From NCBI RefSeq assembly GCF_947488715.1, contig NZ_CANLAG010000006.1, forward strand, positions 120,001-184,000: 64,000 nt of DNA, written 5' to 3'. How positions within the stretch are numbered: the stretch's first letter is position 1; each line of letters begins with the position of its first letter. Positions 44,627 to 53,824 of the stretch are shown in pieces. A program made the translations under genes and the position numbers. The notes under the pieces were generated by a model. That model was not told the origin of the DNA. It did not search any database and saw only the letters and a program-made list of their open reading frames with translations. This DNA comes from an uncultured Tateyamaria sp. (GTDB taxonomy: Bacteria > Pseudomonadota > Alphaproteobacteria > Rhodobacterales > Rhodobacteraceae).

Positions 44627-45895
44627 TCAGGTCTCCTTCAGGTCCGTGGTGGCCAGCAACAGGACGGCCACCACCTTGAGGCCGCAGGGAACAGCGGCAT
44701 AGAGCACCGTCAGAAGCATCAGTGCCTCAGGCGGTGAGCTGGCCCCGGCACCACTGACAAAACCCGCCTGCTCAAGCGCAGGCAGCAATGTCACGGCGGC
44801 AAAGGCCAATGTGAATTTCGAAACGAACGCCCAGAGGCCAAAGCCCTCGGCAGCAGAGGGGCTGATCCGGGCCATACGCGTCGCAAAGACGGCAGGCAGC
44901 AGGGTCAGGTCCGCGCCCAATGTGGCCCCAGACAGCGCACAGATCACCGCAAAGACAGCCCAGTCCCCCGGACCAAGTGTCATCGCGCCTGCAAAGGCGC
45001 ATATGGCCAGCACCATGGCAGACAGCAGCACCGGCTTGACCCCGAACCGCTCTGCCAGCCGCCCCCAAACGGGGGCCGCAATGGCCGCCGACAGGAAAAA
45101 GAGCAACAACAGCGGTCCTTCGAACCCGGCCGCTTCCAAACGGCTTTCGACAAAGAAGAGAAAGAGAGTCGAGCTGACCGCAACAGGTGCTGCATTGACC
45201 AATGCAATGACCAACAGGCGACGCGCCAGGGCATCGCCAAGCACGGCGCGAAAGCCGACCGAGGCGGGCAATCCGTTGTGCACCCATTCGCCGCGCATCA
45301 TCACCACTGCGGCGAGGGCGAGCACAGCAAAACCTACGGCGAACCCGGCAAAGGGCGCGCCCATGACTGTACCCAGCATCACCGGTGCAATCGCTGCGGC
45401 ACACACCCCCAACAACGCCCCCGTCTCGCGCCACTGCGCCAGACGCAGGTGGCCCTGCCCCGGCAGTTGGTCGGCCTTGATCACCCCTTGGGCGTAAAAG
45501 TTGATGGTCAGAAAACTGAAAGCCGAAAACACCCCCGTCAGCATCAGCGCAAACCAGAGCAGCGGTGGCAACAGCGGCGGGATCGCAAATAGCCCCAACA
45601 TCGAGAGCGCCATGACGGTTGTCCCGATCAGAACACCCGCCCCGCGCTTGCTGCGCAGTGTTTCAGACAAACGACCGAACAGCGGATCCTGCACCACGTC
45701 CAACAACCGCAGACCAAACAGAACAGCCGCCAGCGCGGCAAGCGACACACCATATTCATCCACGTAAAACTTGGGCGCGTGGATATAGATCGGCAGACCA
45801 GCAGAAGCCAACAGCGCGGCGAACACCGCGTAAGCTGGCAGCCGATGGGCCTTGGCCTGATGTGCCGGATACTGATGGGTCTGCGTGACCGTCAC
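44627..45895 (-). CDS. MFS transporter (GPH/melibiose symporter-like), ChrR-linked operon
   Basis: 422 residues with twelve likely membrane segments. GTG at 45895 is chosen as start because it overlaps the DUF1365 stop as GTGA; the longer frame runs into that gene. Typical features are FGLRLLDVVQDPLFGRLSET after the first segments and WGRLAERFGVKP in the middle loop. The substrate is unknown. The order SDR, DUF3833, MFS, DUF1365, flavoprotein matches the sigma-E-controlled operon of R. sphaeroides (RSP_1087-1091), so lipid or lipid-breakdown transport under singlet-oxygen stress is inferred. Confidence 0.88.
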   Translation of the reverse strand: MTVTQTHQYPAHQAKAHRLPAYAVFAALLASAGLPIYIHAPKFYVDEYGVSLAALAAVLFGLRLLDVVQDPLFGRLSETLRSKRGAGVLIGTTVMALSMLGLFAIPPLLPPLLWFALMLTGVFSAFSFLTINFYAQGVIKADQLPGQGHLRLAQWRETGALLGVCAAAIAPVMLGTVMGAPFAGFAVGFAVLALAAVVMMRGEWVHNGLPASVGFRAVLGDALARRLLVIALVNAAPVAVSSTLFLFFVESRLEAAGFEGPLLLLFFLSAAIAAPVWGRLAERFGVKPVLLSAMVLAICAFAGAMTLGPGDWAVFAVICALSGATLGADLTLLPAVFATRMARISPSAAEGFGLWAFVSKFTLAFAAVTLLPALEQAGFVSGAGASSPPEALMLLTVLYAAVPCGLKVVAVLLLATTDLKET

Positions 45896-46650
45896 CGCGA
45901 CACCTCTTCGGTCGGCGGGACGGGGCGGGCGCGGTATGTGGCGCGCTTGATCCACAGCTTGAGCGCCTGCCAATGGATCAACCCGAGAACCCGGCGCGAC
46001 CCAAAGGGGCGGCGCAGGATGGCGCGAAGGATCGACCCATTGCTGAGAGCGGCACGACGTCCGGTCAGCGTGGCGATCAGGCCACCCTCACCGCGGGAAT
46101 AGTCGATCCAGATACCCACCCGGTCGTCGCGGATGTCGAAACGGAACTCATAGCCGCCTTCGACGGGTTGAAAGGGCGACACGTGAAAAATCTTGGTCGC
46201 CTGCATCCGGTCTTCGGCCGCAATAGGGCGCACATCCGGATGCGACACGAGATAGCTGTGGCGGTCGCCAAAGGTGTTGGTGACCTCGGCAATCACGGCG
46301 ATCAAGGCGTTGTCCGCGCGGCGGCACAACCAGAAACTGACAGGGTTGAACACGTGCCCCAGCACCTTGGGCTGCGCCAGCAATTCAATGCGGGTCACCC
46401 CCGTGATCTGATGCGCCTCAAGCACTTCGCGCACCCATTGGGCACCGCGTCCGGCCTTGGGCGTGCCACCGTGGTCGACATCGTCCAGCGCCATCACACC
46501 CCGGCCATTGCGCCGAAACAGGCCCGGCGTAGTCACGTCGGCCTCTGCATCCAGCAGCATGTAATCCACCGAATAGCGAAACGCGTTTTCGATCGCACCC
46601 TTGCGCCCGTGATAGGTCACGCCCGCGATATGATCGACGGTCGAGGTCAT
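45892..46650 (-). CDS. DUF1365 family protein
   Basis: 252 residues, soluble. DUF1365 signatures are visible: FRYSVDYMLLD near the start, LLAQPKVLGHVFNPVSFWLC in the middle, and FHVSPFQPVEGGYEFRFD. The family almost always neighbours the amine-oxidase-like flavoprotein and often a cyclopropane fatty acid synthase, so a role in modifying membrane fatty acids is likely. In R. sphaeroides the homologue (RSP_1090) is linked to the singlet-oxygen response. ATG overlaps the flavoprotein stop (ATGA). Confidence 0.9.
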   Translation of the reverse strand: MTSTVDHIAGVTYHGRKGAIENAFRYSVDYMLLDAEADVTTPGLFRRNGRGVMALDDVDHGGTPKAGRGAQWVREVLEAHQITGVTRIELLAQPKVLGHVFNPVSFWLCRRADNALIAVIAEVTNTFGDRHSYLVSHPDVRPIAAEDRMQATKIFHVSPFQPVEGGYEFRFDIRDDRVGIWIDYSRGEGGLIATLTGRRAALSNGSILRAILRRPFGSRRVLGLIHWQALKLWIKRATYRARPVPPTEEVSR

Positions 46651-47948
46651 TCTGCCGCCACCTGCAATGCCGGCGCCGCGCGCAAGGCACGGGCAACGTC
46701 CAACCCGCTGGTCAACCCGTCCTCGTGGAAGCCGTGGCGCATCCATGCCCCGCAGAACCACGTATGATTGACCCCGTTCATAGCCCTTACCGCGTCTTGC
46801 GCGGCCAGAGCGGCAAGGTCGTAGACCGGGTGCCGCAGCACGGTCTGATCATATATCTTGTCCTCGCGAATGGTACGTTTGGTGTTCAGCGTGACAAAAT
46901 GGGGGTCGTCCATCGGAACCGGTTGCAGCGAATTGATCCAATAGGTCAGGTCAATCCGGTCATTCCGGGCATTGCGGTCCTCGGTATAGACCCAGCTGGA
47001 CCATGTCTGACGGCGTTCAGGCATGATCGCCTCATCGCAGTGCAGCACGATGTCATTCGCCTGGTATTTGATGGCGCCCAGCGCATCCTGTTCGGCGTCG
47101 GTCGGGTCATCCAGCATCGCCAGACTGTCGTCCGAGTGGGTGGCAAAAATCACCTCGTCGAACACCTCCCACGTGCCGCCCCAAACCTTGATCTGTGCAC
47201 CACCGGCTGTGCGCCGCACGGCCTGTACCGGGGCCTTGAGCCGGATGTCAGCACCATAGCCCAACAGCGCGGCCTCCAACCTGCGGACATATTGCACCGA
47301 ACCACCATCGACCGTGTACCACTGGTGCTGACCTGTTGTGTTCAGCAGGGCGTGGTTTGCAAAGAACTGGATCATCGCATGGGCAGGGAAATCCATGATC
47401 TTGTCCGTCGGCGTGGACCAGATCGCGCCACTGAGTGGCAGCAGGTAAAAATCGCGGAACCAATCGCCCGTTCCCATCGCCTCAAGAAACTGCCCAACTG
47501 TACGTGTCCGGTCGGCATTGGCCACCCGAAGCGCATCGCGGTTAAAGCGGAAAATATCGCGCACCATGCCCAGGAACCGGGGATTCACAACATTCGATCG
47601 CTGCGCAAAGAGCGCGTTCAGGCTGGCCAGACCGTATTCCAGACGCCCGCCGTCGATGGACGCGCCAAAGCTCATGTTTGATTTCACAACCGGCACGTCC
47701 AGTTCGGCAAACAGGTCGGCCATGTTGGGATAATTGGCATAGTTAAAGACAAGAAACCCCGTATCCACTGGCTGATCCCCGCGTTTGCCTGCCGTGATTG
47801 TGCGGGCATGCCCACCCAAACGCGGCTCGGCCTCGAACAGGGTCACGTGGTGATCGGACGCCAAAGCATAGGCAGCGCCCATCCCAGAGATGCCGCCCCC
47901 GATGACGGCGATGCGTTTGCGGGGGGCTGGTGGATTTTCAAAAGGCAT
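46647..47948 (-). CDS. FAD-dependent amine oxidase-like protein, first gene of the ChrR-linked operon
   Basis: 433 residues. The FAD-binding Rossmann motif is at the N-terminus (IAVIGGGISGMGAAYAL) and the FAD-proximal C-terminal part WFCGAWMRHGFHEDGLTSGL is conserved. It corresponds to R. sphaeroides RSP_1091, annotated as cyclopropane fatty-acid-linked flavin amine oxidase, and belongs to a family acting on membrane fatty acids. It faces rpoE-chrR across a 207-base gap with a candidate sigma-E promoter. The ATG at 47948 is used because a start further upstream would swallow that promoter. Confidence 0.92.
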   Translation of the reverse strand: MPFENPPAPRKRIAVIGGGISGMGAAYALASDHHVTLFEAEPRLGGHARTITAGKRGDQPVDTGFLVFNYANYPNMADLFAELDVPVVKSNMSFGASIDGGRLEYGLASLNALFAQRSNVVNPRFLGMVRDIFRFNRDALRVANADRTRTVGQFLEAMGTGDWFRDFYLLPLSGAIWSTPTDKIMDFPAHAMIQFFANHALLNTTGQHQWYTVDGGSVQYVRRLEAALLGYGADIRLKAPVQAVRRTAGGAQIKVWGGTWEVFDEVIFATHSDDSLAMLDDPTDAEQDALGAIKYQANDIVLHCDEAIMPERRQTWSSWVYTEDRNARNDRIDLTYWINSLQPVPMDDPHFVTLNTKRTIREDKIYDQTVLRHPVYDLAALAAQDAVRAMNGVNHTWFCGAWMRHGFHEDGLTSGLDVARALRAAPALQVAAE

Positions 47949-47985
47949 AAAAGTCAGGCGTCCCTGTGGTTGTCGTGTATTGAAC

Positions 47986-48015
47986 TGTGTACGGCATTGC
48001 GCGCCAAACGGATGT
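47986..48015 (-). promoter_or_regulatory. Candidate sigma-E promoter of the flavoprotein operon
   Basis: On the minus strand ACATCC (48015-48010), 18 bases, then TACACA (47991-47986). Spacing equals that of the better promoter on the other strand (TGATCC-18-TAGACG). The -35 match is only 4 of 6 to TGATCC, so the call is weaker. It lies about 40 bases before the ATG. Confidence 0.4.
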
Positions 48016-48037
48016 GGAAAAGCCGGAACTTTATTTT

Positions 48038-48067
48038 TGATCCAATTCACAAGTGCTGGCGTAGACG
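48038..48067 (+). promoter_or_regulatory. Candidate sigma-E autoregulated promoter of rpoE-chrR
   Basis: TGATCC at 48038-48043, an 18-base spacer and TAGACG at 48062-48067. This fits the TGATCC-N18-TA consensus known for the R. sphaeroides singlet-oxygen sigma factor. The expected transcript start near 48074 lies about 80 bases before the rpoE ATG. Confidence 0.68.
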
Positions 48068-48155
48068 AGATATGTACGCGGGTTTAGACACGTCAGAGGC
48101 AGCAAGTCGACCGAAACCGGGATTGGTTTCGGCAACTGTGACAGGACCCAAGGGC

Positions 48156-48704
48156 ATGAACGACAACGATGCGAAACGGATGTTGTGGGTGTCCCACATG
48201 GTCCGCATCCGCGACACACAGGATCAGGCAGCCTTCAAAGAGCTGTTCGAGCACTTTGCCCCACGGGTCAAAGGGTTCCTGATCAAGTCAGGTGCCGACG
48301 CGTCGTTGGCCGAAGAGTGCGCGCAGGAGGTGATGGCCACCTGTTGGCACAAGGCACATATGTTTGACCCCGCGCGGGCTTCGGTGGCGACCTGGATCTT
48401 CACCATTGCGCGGAACCGCAAGATTGACGTGCTGCGCAAGCAGCGCCGCCCCGAACCCGAAGATCTGGGTTGGGGACCCGAAGAAGACCCTGATCAGGCC
48501 GATGTGATGGCCCTGCAACAGGACTGCGAACAGTTGGGCCGCGCAATCGAAGATTTGCCGCCTGCCCAGCGTGAATTGATACAACGGGCGTATTTCGGGG
48601 ACCTGTCCCACAGCGAAATCGCCGAGCAAACCGGTCTGCCTCTGGGCACGATCAAATCAAGGTTGAGGCTGGCGCTGGAACGGCTGCGTCACGCGATGAA
48701 GTGA
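48156..48704 (+). CDS. rpoE: RpoE-type ECF sigma factor of the singlet-oxygen response
   Basis: 182 residues. Region 2 (about 20-90) has FKELFEHFAPRVKGFLIKSG and EVMATCWHKAHMFDP. Region 4 has LPPAQRELIQRAYFGDLSHS, EIAEQTGLPLGTIKSRLRLA and LERLRHAMK. It directs RNA polymerase to stress promoters when ChrR lets go. The ATG at 48156 (AAGGG upstream) is preferred over an ATG at 48072, which would lie at or before the predicted transcription start. It is followed 4 bases later by chrR. This pairing and the neighbours match the R. sphaeroides locus. Confidence 0.92.
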   Translation: MNDNDAKRMLWVSHMVRIRDTQDQAAFKELFEHFAPRVKGFLIKSGADASLAEECAQEVMATCWHKAHMFDPARASVATWIFTIARNRKIDVLRKQRRPEPEDLGWGPEEDPDQADVMALQQDCEQLGRAIEDLPPAQRELIQRAYFGDLSHSEIAEQTGLPLGTIKSRLRLALERLRHAMK

Positions 48705-48708
48705 GCAA

Positions 48709-49368
48709 ATGATGGAACATGAAATCAAACACCATCTGACGGATGACGTGTTGATGGGATACGCCGCCGGGACCCTGCCGGAAGCGTTCAATCTGATGGT
48801 CGCGACCCATGTGTCGCTGTGCGACACCTGTAGGGCGCGCGCCGAGAGCTTTGACGCCCTTGGCGGTGAAGTGATGGCGCAGACACCCGGAAACGATGTG
48901 GCGATGGATACCGACAGCTTTGCGGCGACGATGTCACTGATTGCCGGGGGTGCGCCTGACGAGATTCGTATGCCGCGCGACGCAGGCTCGATCCTGCCCG
49001 GCCCGTTGCAGGATTATGTCGGTGGCGGCGTGGATGCCGTTAAGTGGCGCAGCGTCGGCATGGGTGTTAAACAGGCGATCCTGCCCACGTCGCGCGATGC
49101 GTCGGCCCGGTTGCTGTTTATCCCGGCGGGTGCAGCCATGCCCGATCACGGGCACAAAGGCACCGAGATGACGATGGTGCTGCAAGGCGCGTTTCAGGAC
49201 GAAGATGATTATTTCGCGCGCGGCGATGTCGAAATCGCGGACAGCGATCTGCATCACACGCCCGTTGCTGACATCCACGAGGACTGCATCTGCCTGGCCG
49301 TGACGGATGCTCCGCTGGAATTCCAGGGCCTGCTGCCGAAAATCGCTCAGCGCTTCGCACGCATCTAA
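48709..49368 (+). CDS. chrR: ChrR, zinc-binding anti-sigma factor of RpoE
   Basis: 219 residues. The N-terminal anti-sigma domain has the zinc ligands His9, His34, Cys38 and Cys41 (HVSLCDTC). The C-terminal cupin-like domain has the second metal site His147, His149, Glu153 and His183 (PDHGHKGTEM). The spacing equals the R. sphaeroides protein shifted by 3 in the N-terminal domain. It holds RpoE inactive, and singlet oxygen breaks the complex and leads to ChrR loss. An ATG three bases downstream is an alternative start. Confidence 0.93.
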   Translation: MMEHEIKHHLTDDVLMGYAAGTLPEAFNLMVATHVSLCDTCRARAESFDALGGEVMAQTPGNDVAMDTDSFAATMSLIAGGAPDEIRMPRDAGSILPGPLQDYVGGGVDAVKWRSVGMGVKQAILPTSRDASARLLFIPAGAAMPDHGHKGTEMTMVLQGAFQDEDDYFARGDVEIADSDLHHTPVADIHEDCICLAVTDAPLEFQGLLPKIAQRFARI

Positions 49369-49383
49369 ACGTAACGACCGACG

Positions 49384-50625
49384 CTACTCTGCGGCGTCGG
49401 TCCGCTTGCCTATGGGCAATGGGGGCGTGTCCTCCAACTCTTCGAAATCAAAATTATCCAGCCGATGGGCACGTTTGCCCGCCTTGTCGGCGCTGATCTT
49501 GATCTCTTCGATATCCTTGGCGGCCTGACCGAAATGCCGGTCCAGATTGCCGACCCGTGTGCCCAGTCGGTCCACATCTGCCACCAGCATCGACAATTCC
49601 TTGCGAATGGCCCCCGCCTGTTCGCGCATGCGCGCGTCCTTGAGAATCGCCCGCATCGTGTTCAGCGTCGCCATGCAGGTCGTAGGTGACACGATCCACA
49701 CCCGCGCATCGAACCCGGCCCGCACCAGATCCGGGAAATTGGCGTGCAATTCGGCATAGACCGCCTCGGACGGCAGGAACATGAGCGCGCCGTCCGCCGT
49801 CTCGCCCTCGATGATGTATTTCTGCGAGATGTCCGCGATGTGCTTTTTCACCGCCACCTTCATCTGTGCGACGGCGAGTTTCAGGTCGTGTTCCGTCTCG
49901 GCCCGACGCAACGCCTCATAGGCCTCCAGCGGGAACTTGCTGTCGATGACGATGGGGCCCGGCGGGTTGGGGAGGTGGATCAGGCAATCGGCCCGCTTGC
50001 CATTGGACAGGGTCGGCTGCCACGCATAGCTGTCATTGGGCAGCGCCTTGCCCACGATGTCGCGCAACTGGATCTCGCCAAAGGCGCCGCGCGTCTGCTT
50101 GTTGGACAGAATGTCCTGAAGGCTGAGCACATCGCCCGACAGTTTGGTGATGTTGTCCTGCGCCCGGTCGATTACGGCCAGACGTTCCTGCAATTGCGTC
50201 AGGCTAGTGGTGGTCTGTTTCGACGACCCGTGCAGCGTTTCCTTCATCCGTTCCTGCATCTCGGTCAGGCTGCGCTGGCTGCGCAGTGCATTGTCGGCCA
50301 ACCGGTCCTGCATCTGCTGCTGTACCGCGCCCAACCGCTGTTCCAGCGTCTGCGCCAGTTGCGCCTGCCCGTTGGTGGCCGTGTCGGACACCATTTGGAT
50401 CGAGGCGCGCAGCCCTTCCTGTCCCTGCGCCAGCCCCTGCACGTGCTGACCAAGATAGCCCAGTTGCTGCGCCAGCGGCTGCACCGCGCGGGCCGAGCGG
50501 CCCGACCGCACCACCGTCAGGATGAGCAGCACAAAGAGCAACAGGACAAGCGCCGCTGCCAGGCCGGCAATGATCAGCACAGGTTGGCTCAGCATGATCT
50601 GGGTCCCGTTAAATTCGAATGTCAT
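49384..50625 (-). CDS. rmuC: RmuC family protein
   Basis: 413 residues. One membrane segment near the N-terminus (about 15-38) precedes a long coiled coil (about 45-165, rich in Q, R and L: LEQRLGAVQQQMQDRLADN) and then the RmuC domain with TRGAFGEIQL, ADCLIHLPN and IVIDSKFPLEAYEAL, a PD-(D/E)xK-like nuclease fold. RmuC limits recombination at inverted repeats. The start overlaps the mutL stop by one base (TGATG), so both belong to one DNA-maintenance operon. Confidence 0.92.
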   Translation of the reverse strand: MTFEFNGTQIMLSQPVLIIAGLAAALVLLLFVLLILTVVRSGRSARAVQPLAQQLGYLGQHVQGLAQGQEGLRASIQMVSDTATNGQAQLAQTLEQRLGAVQQQMQDRLADNALRSQRSLTEMQERMKETLHGSSKQTTTSLTQLQERLAVIDRAQDNITKLSGDVLSLQDILSNKQTRGAFGEIQLRDIVGKALPNDSYAWQPTLSNGKRADCLIHLPNPPGPIVIDSKFPLEAYEALRRAETEHDLKLAVAQMKVAVKKHIADISQKYIIEGETADGALMFLPSEAVYAELHANFPDLVRAGFDARVWIVSPTTCMATLNTMRAILKDARMREQAGAIRKELSMLVADVDRLGTRVGNLDRHFGQAAKDIEEIKISADKAGKRAHRLDNFDFEELEDTPPLPIGKRTDAAE

Positions 50626-52427
50626 CAGGTACGTCCGAACAGCCGTTCGATATCGGCCAGCTTGAGTTCCACATAGGTCGGCCGCCCGTGGTTGCATTGA
50701 CCGGAATGGGGCGTCGCCTCCATCTCGCGCAAGAGCGCATTCATCTCTTCGGCGCGCATCCAGCGGCCCGACCGGACCGACCCATGACAGGCGACGCGGC
50801 TCAGGATCGCCTCGATCCGGGCCTGCACCGATTGGCTGCTGCCCAGATCGGCCAGTTCGTCGAGAATGTCGTGGATCATCGCTTTGGCGTCGACTTCACC
50901 CAGGATCGCAGGCGTTTCGCGCACGGCGATGGCGTCGCCGCCAAAGGCCTCGATCCCGAGGCCCAGCGCCGACAGCGCCTCAGCGATCTCGAGCAGGCGC
51001 GCGCAGTCGCCGGGCGACAGGCTGACGATCTCGGGGATCAGCAGGGCCTGCGCGGCAACGCCGTTCTCGGCCATCTGTGTCTTGAGCTTTTCATAGACCA
51101 GCCGTTCGTGGGCGGCGTGCTGATCCACGATCACCATGCCGGTCGCGGTCTGGGCAACGATGTAGTTCTCGTGCACCTGACCGCGCGCCACACCCAATGG
51201 TAGATCCTCAGGTGCGGGTGCGGTGGGCACCTCCACCACCTGCGCGCTATAGTCCTGCGCCATCTCGGCAAAGCCAGCGTCGATGGGCGCGCGCGGCCCA
51301 AGGCTGGGCCGGTCCATCTGGTAGACACGCGGTTCGGTCACCTCCGGGCGCATGGCCCCCAACGTCGCCCCGGCCACAGTCGATGACGCACGGTGCCCGG
51401 CCCCGGCCAGCGCATGACGCAGGCCCGATACGATCAGCCCGCGGGCGAGACCGGGATCACGGAACCGCACCTCGGATTTGGCCGGGTGCACGTTCACATC
51501 CACCAACTGCGGGTCGCAATCCACGAACAGGGCCGCCGCCGGGTGGCGGTCACGGCTAAGGAAATCGAAATAGGCGGCACGCAGGGCTCCGGTCAGCAGC
51601 TTGTCCTTGACCGGGCGGCCGTTGACGAACAGGAACTGTGCCACCGCCGCGCCGCGTGAATAGGTCGGCAGGGCCGCATAGCCCGACAGGTGCAGCCCCT
51701 CGCGCATTGTATCAATCGCGATGCTGTTTTCGGCAAATTCAGCACCCAGCACATCCGACAGCCGCCCGCGCAGCGCATCCATCGGATCGCCGGTCTGCGC
51801 CTCGACCTTGAAGACGGTGCGCGGATCACCCGACACATCGCGCAGTTCGAACCGCACGAAGGGTTCAGCCATGGCCAGCCGTTTGATAACATCCGTGATC
51901 GCCTGCGCCTCAGCCCGGTCCGTGCGCAGGAATTTCAATCGCGCAGGCGTGGCATAGAATAGATCGCGCAGGGTGATGACTGTGCCACGGTTGAGCGCCG
52001 CAGGCTTGACCGCGCTGTGCGCGCCGCCCTGCACCGAAATTTCGGCCCCCGCATCGCCCGGCACCCGGCTGGTGATCGTCAACCGCCCCACAGCACCCAG
52101 ACTGGGCAGCGCCTCGCCCCGGAACCCGAAGGTGTGGATGTTCAGCAAATCAGAGCCGTCGATCTTGGACGTGGCATGGCGGCTGAGCGCCAGCGGCAGA
52201 TCATCCGGCGCAATGCCACAGCCGTCATCCGTCACGCGGATCAACGTCTTGCCCCCGTCCGCCACGTCGATGGCGATGCGGGTGGCGCCAGCATCAATCG
52301 CGTTTTCAACCAGTTCCTTGACCGCGGATGCGGGGCGTTCCACGACCTCGCCCGCCGCGATGCGGTTCACGGCGGCCTCGTCCAGCTGGCGGATCACGGG
52401 TCTTATGTTGGGGGTCTGGTCGTTCAT
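50625..52427 (-). CDS. mutL: MutL, DNA mismatch repair protein with endonuclease motif
   Basis: 600 residues. The GHKL ATPase N-terminus has [18 protein letters not shown] and [12 protein letters not shown]. The C-terminal part has the endonuclease motif [12 protein letters not shown] (DQHA-x2-E-x4-E), with companion ACHGSVRSG and GQCNHGRPT sites, so it should nick DNA itself, as in bacteria without MutH. It links MutS recognition to strand removal. The ATG at 52427 is chosen because family similarity begins at [19 protein letters not shown]. It lies 53 bases after puuD, with rmuC directly downstream. Confidence 0.96.
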   Translation of the reverse strand: MNDQTPNIRPVIRQLDEAAVNRIAAGEVVERPASAVKELVENAIDAGATRIAIDVADGGKTLIRVTDDGCGIAPDDLPLALSRHATSKIDGSDLLNIHTFGFRGEALPSLGAVGRLTITSRVPGDAGAEISVQGGAHSAVKPAALNRGTVITLRDLFYATPARLKFLRTDRAEAQAITDVIKRLAMAEPFVRFELRDVSGDPRTVFKVEAQTGDPMDALRGRLSDVLGAEFAENSIAIDTMREGLHLSGYAALPTYSRGAAVAQFLFVNGRPVKDKLLTGALRAAYFDFLSRDRHPAAALFVDCDPQLVDVNVHPAKSEVRFRDPGLARGLIVSGLRHALAGAGHRASSTVAGATLGAMRPEVTEPRVYQMDRPSLGPRAPIDAGFAEMAQDYSAQVVEVPTAPAPEDLPLGVARGQVHENYIVAQTATGMVIVDQHAAHERLVYEKLKTQMAENGVAAQALLIPEIVSLSPGDCARLLEIAEALSALGLGIEAFGGDAIAVRETPAILGEVDAKAMIHDILDELADLGSSQSVQARIEAILSRVACHGSVRSGRWMRAEEMNALLREMEATPHSGQCNHGRPTYVELKLADIERLFGRT

Positions 52428-52480
52428 CCCACAAGACTTAGCATGTGGTGGCCCGATTCGACCACAGCCGAAGCGGGGTT

Positions 52481-53689
52481 TCAGCCGCCAGTTGCCGCGC
52501 GGTACCACGCCACGATGGCGGCACGCTCGTCGTCTTCCATATAGCTGAGATTGGCGGGCGGCATCGCGTGGCTGATCCCCGATTGCAGGTAAACGGCAAG
52601 GGCATTGCGGCTCAGATCCGCCGGGGTTTCCAGCACAACCCCCTTGGGCGCCCAGAGCAGGCCGGACCAGGCCGGTTCGGCGGCGTGGCACATGCTGCAC
52701 CGGCCCTGCACGATCTCATGGACGGTCTCAAACCCGTCGGCTTGGGCAAAGCGGGTGACGATGGCGGCCTCGCGCTGTGCCATCGGCGCGGTGCTGAGCC
52801 AGACAATCGCGATAAAGAGCAGCGCGGTCACACCCCATGTCCAATGCGGATTGCCCTTGCGCGCGTGATGGGTGTTGAACCAGTGCCGGATCGTGACCCC
52901 CATCAAGAACACGAGGCTGGCGATCACCCAGTTCCAATCGCTCGCAAAGGCCAGCGGGTAGTGGTTGGACAGCATCAGGAAGATCACGGGCAGGGTGAGG
53001 TAATTGTTGTGGGTCGACCGTTGCTTGGCGATCTTGCCGTATTTGGCGTCGGGCGTGCGGCCCGCCATCAGGTCTGCGACCACGATTTTCTGGTTCGGGA
53101 TGATGACGAAGAACACGTTGCCGGACATCAGCGTGGCCGTGAACGCGCCCAGATGCAGCAGCGCCGCGCGACCCGAGAAGACCTGCGTGTAAAACCACGC
53201 CATGCCCACCAGCACCGCAAAGAGCGCCACCATCAGCACCGTCTGGTCTGCGTCCACAAAGATGCGGCAGAGCTGGGTGTAGACGATCCAACCAAAGGCC
53301 AGCGAGGCCAGCGAAATGCCCACCGCCTGCCACGTGGTCAGGTCCATCACATTGGGGTCAATCAGGTAGAATTCCGCCCCGAGGTAGTAGACCAGCACCA
53401 GCAGGGCAAAGCCGCTGAGCCACGTCCAGTAACTCTGCCATTTGTGCCAGATCAGCCCGTCGGGCATGCCGGGCGGGGCGACGAGGTATTTCTGGATGTG
53501 GTAGAACCCGCCGCCGTGAACCTGCCATTCCTCACCATCCGCGCCCGAGGACAGGTCGCGGTCGCGGTGCAGGCCCAGATCCAGCGCGATGAAGTAGAAG
53601 GACGACCCGATCCACGCAATCGCCGTGATGACATGCAGCCAGCGGACGGCAAATTCAGCCCATGCGCCCAAGGCGGCGAGATCGTACAT
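52481..53689 (-). CDS. puuD: PuuD, urate hydroxylase with a C-terminal cytochrome c domain
   Basis: 402 residues. Eight or so membrane segments cover about 1-300 ([20 protein letters not shown] is the start of the characteristic fold). A C-terminal c-type heme domain follows with CSMCH (Cys331, Cys334, His335) and a later MPP that can supply the methionine ligand. PuuD oxidises urate to 5-hydroxyisourate at the membrane and passes electrons to the respiratory chain. No other purine-catabolism gene is adjacent, although an allantoate-type amidohydrolase is at 34.7 kb. Confidence 0.92.
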   Translation of the reverse strand: MYDLAALGAWAEFAVRWLHVITAIAWIGSSFYFIALDLGLHRDRDLSSGADGEEWQVHGGGFYHIQKYLVAPPGMPDGLIWHKWQSYWTWLSGFALLVLVYYLGAEFYLIDPNVMDLTTWQAVGISLASLAFGWIVYTQLCRIFVDADQTVLMVALFAVLVGMAWFYTQVFSGRAALLHLGAFTATLMSGNVFFVIIPNQKIVVADLMAGRTPDAKYGKIAKQRSTHNNYLTLPVIFLMLSNHYPLAFASDWNWVIASLVFLMGVTIRHWFNTHHARKGNPHWTWGVTALLFIAIVWLSTAPMAQREAAIVTRFAQADGFETVHEIVQGRCSMCHAAEPAWSGLLWAPKGVVLETPADLSRNALAVYLQSGISHAMPPANLSYMEDDERAAIVAWYRAATGG

Positions 53690-53765
53690 GCGCGGTGTTC
53701 CTGTCTGTTCTACAGGTTCAGACTAGACGCCGCCGCGGGTGAGGGGAAGATGCTGTGCGCAATGG

Positions 53766-53795
53766 CGCACGCCAGCGCCCAAAGGCTGGCGTGCG
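53766..53795 (-). terminator. Long hairpin after cydB
   Basis: 11-bp stem CGCACGCCAGC/GCTGGCGTGCG with an 8-base loop, located between the dispersed motif downstream of cydB and the puuD start. There is no T run, so it is either a non-classical terminator or part of the repeat. Confidence 0.5.
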
Positions 53796-53799
53796 ATAT

Positions 53800-53821
53800 G
53801 CATATTTTTTGGAACAATGAA
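53800..53821 (-). repeat. Dispersed 21-22 bp motif, copy 3 (inverted)
   Basis: Read on the minus strand it is TTCATTGTTCC then AAAA and AATATGC, starting 3 bases after the cydB stop and followed by the hairpin at 53766-53795. It has the same orientation relative to the upstream gene as copy 2. Confidence 0.7.
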
Positions 53822-53824
53822 TGG

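Noticed and set aside
48072-48155. Alternative upstream ATG for rpoE at 48072
   Set aside because: It would lie at or before the transcript start predicted from the TGATCC-N18-TAGACG promoter, and family similarity starts after 48156.
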